Positions 35,558 to 47,200 of a stretch of DNA of 64,000 nt are shown piece after piece. Below the pieces are notes generated by a model. That model was given only the letters and a program-made list of their open reading frames with translations. It was not told the DNA's origin and ran no database searches. Numbering within the stretch: the first letter of the stretch is position 1; the number at the start of each line of letters is the position of its first letter. Both the position numbers and the translations under genes were made by a program. Source of the stretch: Ornithodoros turicata (lineage: Eukaryota; Arthropoda; Arachnida; Ixodida; Argasidae); contig NC_088203.1 in NCBI RefSeq assembly GCF_037126465.1, positions 106,416,409-106,480,408 of the forward strand. Reading direction: 5' to 3'.

Positions 35558-36757
35558 ATGACCACTGGAAGAGTCACATACTTTGCGGACTTCACGAACG
35601 AGGTCAATTGGAGAGCCACGGAAATCATCGAATTGGGGATCCTTCCTTGTAGCCTGTGTAGTGTTTTGACGAAAGAGATGTACCTGCTGGACTCTGAACA
35701 AGGCAATGGTAACGTCACTCTTGAACGTCAAAGTGTGCCACTGAATGCCCTCTGTAGTTCATGCTACGTTTCTTCAAATATTTCGCAGCGTGCACACCAT
35801 CTTCATTTTCGTAAGACGGAGCATCAACTGTCCAGTATTCTGGCCCTGCAAGTTAGATGTTGGAATCAGAAGAACGGCTGTGATTTCACGGGAACGCTTT
35901 CAGATGCCTCGAACCATTTTCAGGGGCAGTGCAAGTTTCACCAGATCTTGTGCCCCCGGTGCGATGATTTGGTCTTTCACCGTGACATTTTTCATCATAT
36001 CGATCAAACGTGCCGCCAACGTAACGTTGAGAAAAGTAAACGAGAGGAAGGCACGCTAGAGAAGCTGATGGAATCTCAAGCTTACCTACAAGAAACCTTG
36101 AACAACCTAATCGCAAAGACCAAGGACGGCTTAAGGGGGCTCGAACATTCCGTGTCCAACCAAGTCAGGGAACTTGGCCTGGTACGCGTGAAGCAAGATG
36201 AACACGCTCTCTCGTCCTCTGCAGCACTACAAGACGTTAAGGCTGTGCTAGAACAATTTCCGGGCTTCATCAGACATCAGCAATGGATAAAGAAGACGTG
36301 CACCAACGTGCTAGGATTGACCAGCGACAAATTCTTCTGGTCAGTCGACAACGTCAGCCACTACGTCGAAAATGCCATTGATTCGGGAAGCGTGAGAATC
36401 AACAGTGACTGCTTCACGTTCGCAGGTTATAATGTACGACTTCGCGTAACATTCAGTAAGCGTCTGACTGATCTAGCTGTGGCCATTCATCTATGTCTGT
36501 GTCCAAGTCGGAACGATGATGCTTTGGAATGGCCTTTTAAGACGCCTTTTACGCTGGCCCTTGTCCATCCGAAGAGCTCGTCCAAGAGCTCGGTGAAATC
36601 AGTGCATCCCGAGGACAGTCCTTTTCCAGAGTGTTTCGAGCGACCCCTGATGACTGAAAACAGCGGTGTGGGTGGGTCTTGTTTTACGACGGGGCGAATG
36701 TTGGCCGGATTTGTCCTCGATGATTCAATTCTGGTCTGCTTAGAAAGGATACGATGA
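35558..36757 (+). CDS. TRAF-like protein (zinc fingers, coiled coil, MATH/TRAF domain)
   Basis: An uninterrupted 399-codon frame from the ATG at 35558; an in-frame ATG at 35507 would add 17 residues. The N-terminus (MTTGRVTYFADFTNEVNWR) resembles the start of chelicerate TRAF6-like proteins. A cysteine pair CSLC (31-34) and a second pair CSSC (66-69) look like a reduced RING. A TRAF-type zinc finger follows (about 101-152: CWNQKNGCDF, H, C, H, CPRCDD, H, C), then a helical coiled-coil region (160-230, EKLMESQAYLQETL), then a C-terminal MATH/TRAF domain (about 255-399; FFWSVDNVSHYV, ending ILVCLERI). TRAFs couple receptors to ubiquitin-dependent NF-kB/JNK signalling; that role is family knowledge, not shown here. 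Lack of introns suggests a lineage-specific retro-derived paralogue. Confidence 0.85.
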   Translation: MTTGRVTYFADFTNEVNWRATEIIELGILPCSLCSVLTKEMYLLDSEQGNGNVTLERQSVPLNALCSSCYVSSNISQRAHHLHFRKTEHQLSSILALQVRCWNQKNGCDFTGTLSDASNHFQGQCKFHQILCPRCDDLVFHRDIFHHIDQTCRQRNVEKSKREEGTLEKLMESQAYLQETLNNLIAKTKDGLRGLEHSVSNQVRELGLVRVKQDEHALSSSAALQDVKAVLEQFPGFIRHQQWIKKTCTNVLGLTSDKFFWSVDNVSHYVENAIDSGSVRINSDCFTFAGYNVRLRVTFSKRLTDLAVAIHLCLCPSRNDDALEWPFKTPFTLALVHPKSSSKSSVKSVHPEDSPFPECFERPLMTENSGVGGSCFTTGRMLAGFVLDDSILVCLERIR

Positions 36758-37702
36758 TATGAAATCCATTGGCAATGTTCAGCGAAGTTTCGAGGTGAAG
36801 CAGTCACTATTTGGATGTAATGCAGTGTAATTACTAATGTTTAGAGGGCATTTTCTTTTAATCACGACAGATTTTATACATAAGGCAATTTGAGCAACGT
36901 GAATTTAGTTTTTGACCGCGACCTTGCCGGCTCATTTGCATATACCGCAATTCAGTGATGAATTTTCAAAAATACCGAATTGTCTCCCGTTTTATCTCGC
37001 TTTTGCCCAAAGTTCCCAGCGTTAATGAATTTTAGGCAACTAGTCCTCTCGTAGTTGTATACTTTCTGCGGCAGCACTTGGCCGGAGAATTCAACTGAAA
37101 AACGAAATTCATTGTTCTATAGCCTCGGGACAGATAAAAATCTCTCCACCTGGTATATTGAGAAACGTAGCGAGGAAAAACAGGCACCAAAAACTCCGTC
37201 GTCGTACGTTTCTCAGGCAAGTACCAACCGGCCCCTTGTGGCTTATTTACTCGTGCTTCTAGGTTAATATACTGTCAATATTTACAGTCGTAATTGTCAA
37301 CATGAAGCGTCGCTTGGGAACCACTGACGTGTACCCTTTCAAGTCGTCAGTAGCAGTTTGGTTCTTGCATGTCTTGGAACTAATGGCTGTGCGTCATTTA
37401 ATGGTGTCGATGAACGTTGTTGGGCATTTACATCGCCGCGAAGGTAATGGCTATAAGCAACTTATATGAAAGCATTATTATCGGAGGCCAAGATGCACTG
37501 CTTGCACCGGACCACCCATAGCCCAGCGAGTACTTATGTTGAACAGATGAAGTACGGATATGTTCAGCGGTGACTCGGCTAATAGCCCACTGACAGCACT
37601 CCACACGTACTACAGCATCAGTTTGATTTGCGAAAGATAACAAAGATAACATATCTCATAAAAGTCGTCGTCAGCGATACTATTTACAATGTTTCGCTCT
37701 AC
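36758..37702. other. Intergenic between convergent TRAF-like and GH18-like genes
   Basis: No gene recognised. It probably contains both 3' UTRs. Confidence 0.4.
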
Positions 37703-40700
37703 CTAGACGATAGACATGTTTTTGTTAAACTGTTGGTACAGCGTCTTGATCAACACGTGTGGGTCACCGCAGTGACCCAAGTAATCGTCACTCGTTACAT
37801 CCCAGACGACGACACCGGCTAAGGACTCGTTGAGCACATGGTTCGCCTTGAGTGCCAGACTTTCTTCGTCTTCGTACCCAACCCACTGGTCGTCGGCATA
37901 AGCGTAAGGACAGCCAGCGAGGATATCCCAAGAGTGGCTTAAGTTGCCCTTCATCAACATCTGACAGATCTCAAAGTAGGACAGCATTCCCGACGTTTTC
38001 GTGTAGCGTCCAGGAGATCCCAGGCTCCTTCCGGCTTGAACGAATGCTCCTGCACAGAAAAGCTCGCTCATTATCCACCCATCTTCAAATACAAATTCAA
38101 ATTGTTACTCTACGTCGTTGTGGTGGTGTTACTCTTGTAGCTGCTGCTTCGTTGCAACGAGACATCATCCGTTCGATCAATAACGGACGGTTTCTGCTTT
38201 TTGCCTCTGAAGGTTTCAGAAAACAGTTTAAGGCGGACTCGTGCGATCTAGTCAACATTCGCTTCCGGAGAGTGTTGGCTGCACCGTCCCAAAATTGTTT
38301 TCTTCGTTTTGCTTTTCTCTAGCGCTCTAATGAAGTAATATAATAGGCGCCAGCGTGCAGAACGTGCTAGCAAACGATAAAGCCATTATTTTCATTCGCA
38401 GGGATCTGGAAAACCGCAGCAAGCTTGTCGAAATTGTTGACTGCAATCAACTCCCAGACCGCTACTCTAGGGAATGACATCATTTTGGCCCAAATGTGAA
38501 GCGATTTTGTTGCATCTCCGATAGACTCCCATGTATTGAAAATTTGAGAAACTTTAATTCGCCAAAAATCAGTGGATCGCGTCAGCGCTTCAAAAACGTG
38601 TCATTCCCTAGATAAACGCGTGCAGAACACGCCTGTACTTGTTTCGTGTGGAGATTTTGCGAGGTTTACGAGGACCCTGCGAACAAAAAATTCCCATAGA
38701 CTTTAAGAAATGAGTCCGCCTTAGCGAAGCAGCTGCTTTTGCGGGGGAAAAATATCCCGCTATAAGGCGCAAAATTCAGTAGGAAAATGCTGTTTTATTA
38801 GGATAGCAGGCTCACCTGGATCGTGGTTTGCCGAGTCTTCTAGCGTGTACGTGTTGCCGTCAAAGGACACGGTGGCGACGAGTTTATGACGGGGTACGCC
38901 GCTCTGCAACGCTTTAGCGATGGCAGAACGGAAGCTGAAAGTCTGGTTGGAAGGAGCACGGTGCATGGGACTTGAGAAGTCCGCCACGAGCTCACTTCGA
39001 AAGCCGTGGGAAACTACGATGGCCAGATCCAGGTACGACGCTAGCCTTCCGCCAACCATTTCATGCTTGAAAACATCAGAGTCGGGTTCAAAGACGACGG
39101 CAAGTGTGAGCCCGCGTCGCTCGAAGTTCACCCACAGCTTTTGGAGAAGGATAACTATCTTGTGTGTGTTGGCATCGGGTTCGGACGGGAATAAACTAAG
39201 AAATATTAGGCTTAGAGGTGATAGTACAGCGAGCAATAACCGAGATAATAGATAGTACAGTTCTGGGTCTGCGCGCACTATGTTATTGCCGTGCGCGTAG
39301 GGCATACCACATTTTCAAACAGTCATTCGCGTTAAGACTCCGCTTTCAAAAGGCGTCATCATGTAGACAACGTGTTGGCTAGGCAACATGTTGGGTATTA
39401 AGTATTCGGCACGTAGATATGTTGCGTTAACTGATCAAGGGTAAGGCATTGGGGTCATCTTCAGTAGTTGGGAAGTTGAACCGGTACGGTGAACGGAACG
39501 GTAAGTAGTAGGGAGGTTTAGTCAAGAGTTTTCGCCCAAACGGTTCGCGAACGGTATTGCGGAGGACCAATGAGAAGGGGCAGTTAGTCGGAACATATTA
39601 CTCTGAGAAAGAAATTCATGAGAAAGAAGGAAGTCACTGAAAGGGCTAGCCAGCTATAGGACTCGAACCCAGCTGGCTAACCTTTTCAGTGACTTCCTTC
39701 TTTCTCATTAATTTCTTATAGACACTTGAGGCTTTGTATGTATTTGTCCTTTCTATGTGTTCCAGCCTCAGAACATCAATTCCCATCATTTCCCCCTGGT
39801 TTGGCAGTGGCAGAACCGTTCGCAAACAGTTTGCTTAAAAACAATTCACCGAAACTCCCTATAACGGATACCGCATCTCTCAATTTCAGTAACGAAATGA
39901 AATGATCGTGTGGTAGTGAATTCGGGTAATGACTGTTACGGTCAGAAACGACATATGTGATATCCTTGTTCCGAGGATTCTGTTCCTTGAATACATACTC
40001 TAAATACCACGCTTGGGAAATGCAACATATCTTTTAAGCTGCATCCATCGATTATATGTGCATCATTCTGATGTGTGCTACACAATAACACGAAGACGCC
40101 TGCGACCTTTCGCCTTGCAGTTCTAAGACTTGACATGTACTGTAGGGGACACGGTTGTCTAAAATCAGCTGGTTTATCCGTGGTTTATCGCATCTCAAAT
40201 CTCGAGGTGCTGCGAGACTTTTTCTTTGGAGTAATAAACGCGTGCCGCACCTGGTCCACCTTCAAATATTGGCACAACATTTTCAAGTGCATCCGAGGTA
40301 ATATGGGACGGCGAAGTACTGACAAACGATTTTAGCTAACCGTGCCCCCGGCAGTACGTGCATCAGACTCGACATTGCCCCTGGCGATTAAACTCCCCAT
40401 TCATCCTCTCACAATATAGTTACGCTGCAGGTGTACTCACTTGTGTATGAGCAAACCATCGAAACCATTGCCTAGTGTCCAACGCACTACAGCGCTGCAG
40501 AAGCGTATGGTGCTGTACATGGACTGCGACGCATAGCTGAAGAGTTGACTGCTGGAGGTCATCTCTCCAACAGACAAAAGAATTTTAACGCTGGGCCTGG
40601 TCTTCTTGAGGAGCACCAGGTCTTTATAGAGGTTGGGATGCGTCATCTTGTGTGTGTAGTCGAAACTGAGCATGTCTTCCGTCCAATCAGCAGCACCCGT

Positions 40701-41966
40701 CAGAGGGTAGACGACGTACGAGCACCACTGTAAGGGGACTTGATTGGGCTCGTACCTAGTGGGGACAGAAAAAATGGTCACCGGTACATCGTGGGAACTA
40801 ATAAGCCACACAAATAGATAAATGACGTTTCCGTTCCCGTCACCATGCATAATAACGTCGGGTGTAGTTCGGTAGACGGGCTTATGGCTTTTTTTGATCA
40901 GCCGGAGTGTTCAAAAACGAAATAATGTACTGAAGTGAGAGAAGACTATATAGCGAATATAAAAAGAACAATAATTACAAGAATGTGTGATCTAGAAGTT
41001 TTTTTATATGCATTTCAACAACCCCATCTGATGCACTTCTAGCGCAGGAAAAACACGGGAATGCTAAGCCTAACGGATTCGAAACTTGCCATCTTGCGAG
41101 GAGGGTCGTTGAAATTGGCTAAATCACCTCACCTTAGTGGGGTTAGTCAAGTTTAGGTTCCACAGATTGGGGGGGGGGGGGCGCCCCCCAGGCACGCACT
41201 AGGCGGTGCGGGAGTCGAGACTGTGCCTCGGGTTAGGTCAGAAGGTCCTCAACCAAGATGGCGGATTGCCTTGAAGAAACGAGCGATAACATTTAATTTT
41301 TCTATGTTTGGTACGTTGTACGACATTGATTTCTGTTTCATTTCACCCGTGATTTTCTCATGTTTCTGGTAAAGTCATCTGTTATTTGATGTCTACTTCC
41401 GTTTGTTTAAAAAAGCCATAAGCCCGTCTACGGAACTACATTCATAACGTCCACTTTGCCACTTGACATAGTACTATATCCATGATATGTGTTAGCTTAT
41501 GTACGCGAGTAACTGCCTGCGAGCACCAGAGGCGTCGCACGACGAGAACGTACCGAAAACATTGAGGAAGTGCGCCTTGTTTTCGGCATGTCTCTCGTAC
41601 GTCCCTCTTTCCTACGGCTTTTAACGCAACACAACTGTCCTTGTGGATCAAGACTGCCTACCTCATAGGGGGTTCTCTGTCGTAACTCGTCCTGTTGATG
41701 AGACACACGATAATTGGGCGATCGCGACCCTTTTGCTCGGCGACTTCTTTGGCTACGCGGACAGACGGGCGGTTGTCGGTCTCCACGAAGGTCTCCTTGC
41801 GCATGGTGGTGAGCAGGATGCCTGGAAGGACGAAGATGAACACAACGAAGAAAATGAGGCAGGCACTGGCGGTGTGCACCAAGGCGCTGTTGATGAACGG
41901 GTCGCCCACATCCACGGCTTGGTTGCTGCCCCGGATACCCACTAAGGTTGTCTCTTCGTTCTCCAT
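37703..41966 (-). CDS. Membrane-anchored GH18 chitinase-like protein, catalytic motif lost
   Basis: Four minus-strand exons join in phase: 41966-41662, 40755-40441, 39195-38816, 38049-37703 (1347 nt, 448 residues). The first exon encodes a short cytoplasmic tail and one hydrophobic segment (about residues 33-53, CLIFFVVFIFVLPGILL) without a cleavage-like site, so a type II membrane protein is inferred. The rest follows the GH18 barrel: RPIIVCLINR (first strand), CSYVVYPL, KILLSVGEM (third strand), GFDGL at the fourth strand, ALQSGVPRHKLVATVSFDG, then YTKTSGMLSYFEIC, DQWVGYEDEESL and LAGVVVWDVTSDD. The chitinase signature DGxDxDxE reads DGLLIHNL across the exon 2/3 junction, so the catalytic Glu and two Asp are missing. 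The third-strand SxGG is SVGE. No chitin-binding domain follows. It is probably a lectin-like or orphan pseudoenzyme rather than a chitinase. Confidence 0.85.
38467..38612. mobile_element. Small MITE, ~14-bp TIRs
   Basis: TCTAGGGAATGACAT at the left and GTGTCATTCCCTAGA at the right are inverted repeats. It is non-coding and lies in the last intron of the GH18-like gene. Confidence 0.65.
39611..39715. repeat. tRNA-like foldback repeat, internally deleted copy
   Basis: Inverted arms 39611-39655 and 39671-39715 (about 45 bp, few mismatches) carry GAAGTCACTGAAA and GGTTAGCCAGCT as in the complete copy at 23,938. The tRNA-like centre has collapsed to ATAGGACTCGAACCC. The shared tail GCCTCAGAACATCAATTCCCATC follows at 39,763-39,786. 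Confidence 0.75.
40975..41210. repeat. Dispersed element, family C copy 1
   Basis: Nearly the same sequence occurs at 49,925-50,180. Shared blocks are CATTTCAACAACCCCATCTG, ACACGGGAATGCTAAGCC and CAGATTGGGGGG followed by a GC-rich palindromic end. No coding potential. Confidence 0.7.
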
Positions 41967-42124
41967 CTTCGATATGCTTCGGAAGCCGCGCGCGAGCCTC
42001 TTTTGATTCGAACCGACTGTGCGGTTTGCCGATGACGATGTGCGCAACTCCTGCCCCTCCTTCTTCTTCCTCCTCGTCCATTGGCCTTGATCCACAAAGG
42101 GAGATTGGCCAGGGCTCAGTGTGG

Positions 42125-42400
42125 TTAGCGTGCTGTTAGCCATATGTCGGCACAGTTCCCTGGGAGGTACCGACTGAGTTGTCTGGGATTTTTCCTGGGT
42201 TTTCCTCAGACGCTTTCTGACATATATCAGCACAGTTCCCTTAGAAGTAGACCCAGGACGCTTTCTGACATATATCAGCACAGTTCCCTTAGAAGTAGAC
42301 CCAGGACGCACATTCTCCAGGGCGTCAGTTGTGACGTTGTCCACCTCTGTGAGGCTGACAAGGAAGAGCCCTTTCACCACTGATTGGCCTTGCTCAAGTG
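42125..42400 (+). repeat. SINE copy with 48-bp internal tandem duplication
   Basis: The body matches the other SINE copies (TATGTCGGCACAGTTCCCT, GGGTTTTCCTCAGACG, GTCAGTTGTGACGTTGTCC). A 48-bp unit beginning CGCTTTCTGACATATATCAG is repeated exactly at 42211-42258 and 42259-42306. It sits about 160 bp upstream of the first coding exon of the GH18-like gene. Confidence 0.8.
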
Positions 42401-43176
42401 ACGCTTGCAGAGAGGGAATTCCGGAATGCTCTCGACATCCGTCGTCTGCTCTTGTCACGCGTTACACTAAATTGCGCAGAAACGAGTCCATTAACCCGTG
42501 TCGGATTTTCGGCGTCATTATCGGTGATGAACGAGGAATAAAATGGCACAGTAGTTTCCCTTTAAGCTGACTTCAGAGCTCACGTTATAAAAACAACAGG
42601 TGGTCGAAATTGTCCGGAGTCCTACCCTGCGGCACGTGCAGCATGTCGCCAACAGTAGGCTGATACACCTTACGCGTATATCTACTCAAATTACTGTACC
42701 TACTTCAAAAAGGATTAAAAATTGGCTGTTGGTTGGTTGCTACTTTAAAATCGATAACCGATTCAAAAAATACCTACTTCAGTGCTCGTGAACAAAGGCA
42801 GACGCACGTGAAAGGCCACGCATTTTTCTGGAACTCGTTTCGCAGTTTTTTCGATATCTCATTTCGGAAGTTCGCCTATTATGAATTGTAAAAGTACCGT
42901 ACAGCTTCACAAATCTACACAACATCTGTTGTCTCCGTTATTTTATGATTATCACGCCTTTTTTTTCTCTATATTTCCAGCCCTCCACACTCGCTGGACA
43001 CCGCTAACGGGAAACTCAACATGAGATCTTTAGGATGCATCCATTATATTATGTGTACATCGTTCAGATGTGAACTCATACTAAAAGGTACCAGGAAATA
43101 GCACGAAGACCCCTGCAACCTTTTCGCTTTGGTATTATAAGACTCAGCAAGTACTTCGCGCTGCAAGTGTACTCAC

Positions 43177-43495
43177 TTGTGTATGAGCAAACCATCGAAC
43201 GCACTGCCCAGTGTCCAGCCCACCATAGTGCTGTAGAATCATATGGTGCTGTACATGGACTGCGACGCATAGCTGAAGAGTTGACTGCTGGAGGTCATCT
43301 GTCCAACGCACAAAATAATTTTAATGCAGTGCCTCGGGTCTACTTGAGGAGCACCAGGTCTTCATAGAGGTTGGGATGCGTCATCCTGTGTGTGTGTAGT
43401 CGAAACTCAGCATGTCTTCCGTCCAATCAGCAGCACCCGTCAGAGGGTAGACGACGTACGAGCACCACTGTTAGGGGACTTGATTGGGCCCGCAC
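43177..43495 (-). pseudogene. Duplicated, broken exon 2 of the GH18-like gene
   Basis: About 319 bp closely match exon 2 (40755-40441), including an acceptor (CCATTAG) and a donor (GTGAGT) on the minus strand. The ninth codon of the copied exon is TAA where the gene has TTA, and a CA insertion in the CACACACA stretch shifts the frame. The similarity extends into flanking intron-like DNA (43,015-43,560 against about 40,020-40,810, with a deletion), so this is a segmental duplication and not a retrocopy. Confidence 0.85.
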
Positions 43496-44019
43496 CTAAT
43501 GGGGACAGAAAAGTGATCGATCACCGGTACAGCGTGGGAACTCTATGTCACACAAATAACCCAAACAAAACGTTTCAGTGTTGTATTTTGCTAGCTGCTA
43601 GTTTGTAGTTTCCATTCCACGATAGCCTGAATTCAACGATTCTGGGGTAGAAATAAGCGTTTGTGCCCATGTACGTACTCGAGGGCCGATTAATCCGTTC
43701 GATCTGGACTTGACAGAACCGTTACTCATCGCAGGAAGGACACCGAAAGAATGATATCATCGTAAACTCGTACCCAGGAAACTCGATCAAGGAAATACTC
43801 ATTCGATACATTCGTTGAGCACAGACAAGGACTTCCACCTAGAAGAACGATTCCACCTAAGGAGAAGTCGCCTTGCATTAACTACAAGACGAAGGTGCGG
43901 AAACGAGAATTGTGATACTTTGCGTGGTCATTGTGTAAAGTCATTCAGTTTAGGTTTATAATTGTAGTTGTGCTTGTCCGTTTTTGTCTATCCTATATTC
44001 AACCGACTGACCCGCTGCG

Positions 44020-44263
44020 AATCGTTGCAGGATAGGTGTATTTATATAACGGAGAAGACACCTCAGTGTGACACCGGGCCGCCAGAAGGAAGCAGAATAA
44101 TGATGGTTGAGTTGAAAAAAAAGTGGTGCTTTCATGTCCTGTTATGATTGCACTTTTATTTATGTAAAAGAAAAGACACCGCAGTTAGACCTCGGACAAT
44201 GGGTCCTGCCGCGGAAGCATGCAGAACAACGAAGCTTGAAGTGTTGACAAAAAATTATGATGC
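44020..44263. repeat. Diverged edge monomers of the satellite
   Basis: Two partial, diverged copies of the 238-bp monomer (GAGAAGACACCTCAG, GACACCGGGCCGCC and a second GGACAATGGGTCCTGCC) precede the homogeneous array. Diverged edge units are normal for arrays that homogenise from the centre. Confidence 0.7.
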
Positions 44264-47200
44264 TTGATGTTCTGTTATTGTGCCAAGCCAGTCAGCCAGA
44301 GGATTAGGTTCTATCAGTATGATTGCACTTGTCTGTTTTTCATGTATCTTCCAATGAACCAAAGTCCTTCTAAGAATCATTTCAGGATGTATGCATTTAC
44401 GAAACAGAGAAGACTCCTCAGTAGGACACCGGACAATGGGTCCCGCCCCGGAAGGATGCAGAAAAACGAAGGTCGAACTGTTGAAAAAAAAATTATGATG
44501 CTTGTTCTTTTATTGTGCTAAGTCAGTCAGCCAGAGGGTTAGGTTCTATCAGTATGATTGCACTTGTCTGCTTTTCATGTATCTTCCAATGAACCAAAGT
44601 CCTTCTAAGAATCATTTCAGGATGGATGCATTGATGAAACAGAGAAGACTCCTCAGTAGGACACCGGACAATGGGTCCCGCCCCGGAAGGATGCAGAAAA
44701 ACGAAGGTCGAAGTGTTGACAGAAAAATTATGATGCTTGATGTTCTGTTATTGTGCTAAGCCAGTCAGCCAGAGGGTTAGGTTCTATCAGTATGATTGCA
44801 CTTGTCTGTTTTTCATGTATCTTCCAATGAACCAAAGTCCTTCTAAGAATCATTTCAGGATGGATGCATTTATGAAACAGAGAAGACTCCTCAGTAGGAC
44901 ACCGGACAATGGGTCCCGCCCCGGAAGGATGCAGAAAAACGAAGGTCGAAGTGTTGAAAGAAAAATTATGATGCTTGATGTTCTTTTATTGTGCTAAGCC
45001 AGTCAGCCAGAGGGTTAGGTTCTATCAGTATGATTGCACTTGTCTGTTTTTCATGTATCTTCCAATGAACCAATGTCGTTCTAAGAATTATTTCAGGATG
45101 GATGCATTTATGAAACAGAGAAGACTCCTCAGTAGGACACCGGACAATGGGTCCCGCCGCGGAAGGATGCAGAAAAACGAAGGTCGAAGTGTTGAAAGAA
45201 AAATTGTGATGCTTGATGTTCTTTTATTGTGCAAAGCCAGTCAGCCAGAGGGTTAGGTTCTATCAGTATGATTGCACTTGTCTGTTCTTCATGTATCTTC
45301 CAATGAACCAAAGTCCTTCTAAGAATCATTTCAGGATGTATGCATTTATGAAACAGAGAAGACTCCTCAGTAGGACACCGGACAATGGGTCCCGCCCCGG
45401 AAGGATGCAGAAAAACGAAGGTCGAAGTGTTGACAGAAAAATTATGATGCTTGATGTTCTGTTATTGTGCTAAGCCAGTCAGCCAGAGGGTTAGGTTCTA
45501 TCAGTATGATTGCACTTGTCTGTTTTTCATGTATCTTCCAATGAACCAATGTCGTTCTAAGAATTATTTCAGGATGGATGCATTTATGAAACAGAGAAGA
45601 CTCCTCAGTAGGACACCGGACAATGGGTCCCGCCCCGGAAGGATGCAGAAAAACGAAGGTCGAAGTGTTGAAAGAAAAATTGTGATGCTTGATGTTCTTT
45701 TATTGTGCTAAGCCAGTCAGCCAGAGGGTTAGGTTCTATCAGTATGATTGCACTTGTCTGCTTTTCATGTATCTTCCAATGAACCAAAGTCCTTCTAAGA
45801 ATCATTTCAGGATGGATGCATTTATGAAACAGAGAAGACTCCTCAGTAGGACACCGGACAATGGGTCCCGCCCCGGAAGGATGCAGAAAAACGAAGGTCG
45901 AAGTGTTGAAAGAAAAATTATGATGCTTGATGTTCTTTTATTGTGCTAAGCCAGTCAGCCAGAGGGTTAGGTTCTATCAGTATGATTGCACTTGTCTGCT
46001 TTTCATGTATCTTCCAATGAACCAAAGTCCTTCTAAGAATCATTTCAGGATGGATGCATTGATGAAACAGAGAAGACTCCTCAGTAGGACACCGGACAAT
46101 GGGTCCGCCCCGGAAGGATGCAGAAAAACGAAGGTCGAAGTGTTGACAGAAAAATTATGATGCTTGATGTTCTGTTATTGTGCTAAGCCAGTCAGCCAGA
46201 GGGTTAGGTTCTATCAGTATGATTGCACTTGTCTGTTTTTCATGTATCTTCCAATGAACCAAAGATCTTCTAAGAATCATTTCAGGATGGATGCATTTAT
46301 GAAACAGAGAAGACTCCTCAGTAGGACACCGGACAATGGCACCCGCCCCGGAAGGATGCAGAACAACGAAGGTTGAAGTGTTGAAAGAAAAATTGTGATG
46401 CTTGATGTTCTGTTATTGTGCTAAGCCAGTCAGCCAGAGGGTTAGGTTCTATCAGTATGATTGCACTTGTCTGTTTTTCATGTATCTTCCAATGAACCAA
46501 AGTCCTTCTAAGAATCATTTCAGGATGGATGCATTTATGAAACAGAGAAGACTCCTCAGTAGGACACCGGACAATGGGTCCCGCCGCGGAAGGATGCAGA
46601 AAAACGAAGGTCGAAGTGTTGAAAGNNNNNNNNNNNNNNNNNNNNNNNNNNNNNNNNNNNNNNNNNNNNNNNNNNNNNNNNNNNNNNNNNNNNNNNNNNN
46701 NNNNNNNNNNNNNNNNNNNNNNNNNCCAATGAACCAAAGTCCTTCTAAGAATCATTTCAGGATGTATGCATTTATGAAACAGAGAAGACTCCTCAGTAGG
46801 ACACCGGACAATGGGTCCCGCCCCAGAAGGATGCAGAAAAACGAAGGTCGAAGTGTTGACAGAAAAATTATGATGCTTGATGTTCTTTTATTGTGCTAAG
46901 CCAGTCAGCCAGAGGGTTAGGTTCTATCAGTATGATTGCACTTGTCTGCTTTTCATGTATCCTCCAACGAACCAAAGCCCTTCTAAGAATCATTTCAGGA
47001 TGTATGCATTTATGAAACAGAGAAGACTCCTCAGTAGGACACCGGACAATGGGTCCCGCCCCGGAAGGATGCAGAAAAACGAAGGTCGAAGTGTTGAAAG
47101 AAAAATTGTGATGCTTGATGTTCTTTTATTGTGCTAAGCCAGTCAGCCAGAGGGTTAGGTTCTATCAGTATGATTGCACTTGTCTGTTTTTCATGTGTCT

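Noticed and set aside
41497..42081. Acidic/Arg-rich 194-codon minus-strand frame
   Set aside because: It overlaps the GH18-like first exon in another frame, has low-complexity composition and no family match.
41658..42458. 266-codon minus-strand frame as the full GH18-like first exon
   Set aside because: Its first ~110 codons are SINE sequence, including the 48-bp duplication; only the part from the ATG at 41966 resembles a real N-terminus.
46318..46899. Frames of 145-165 codons crossing the N run
   Set aside because: They exist only because the 100-N placeholder is translated as unknown residues; they are satellite sequence.
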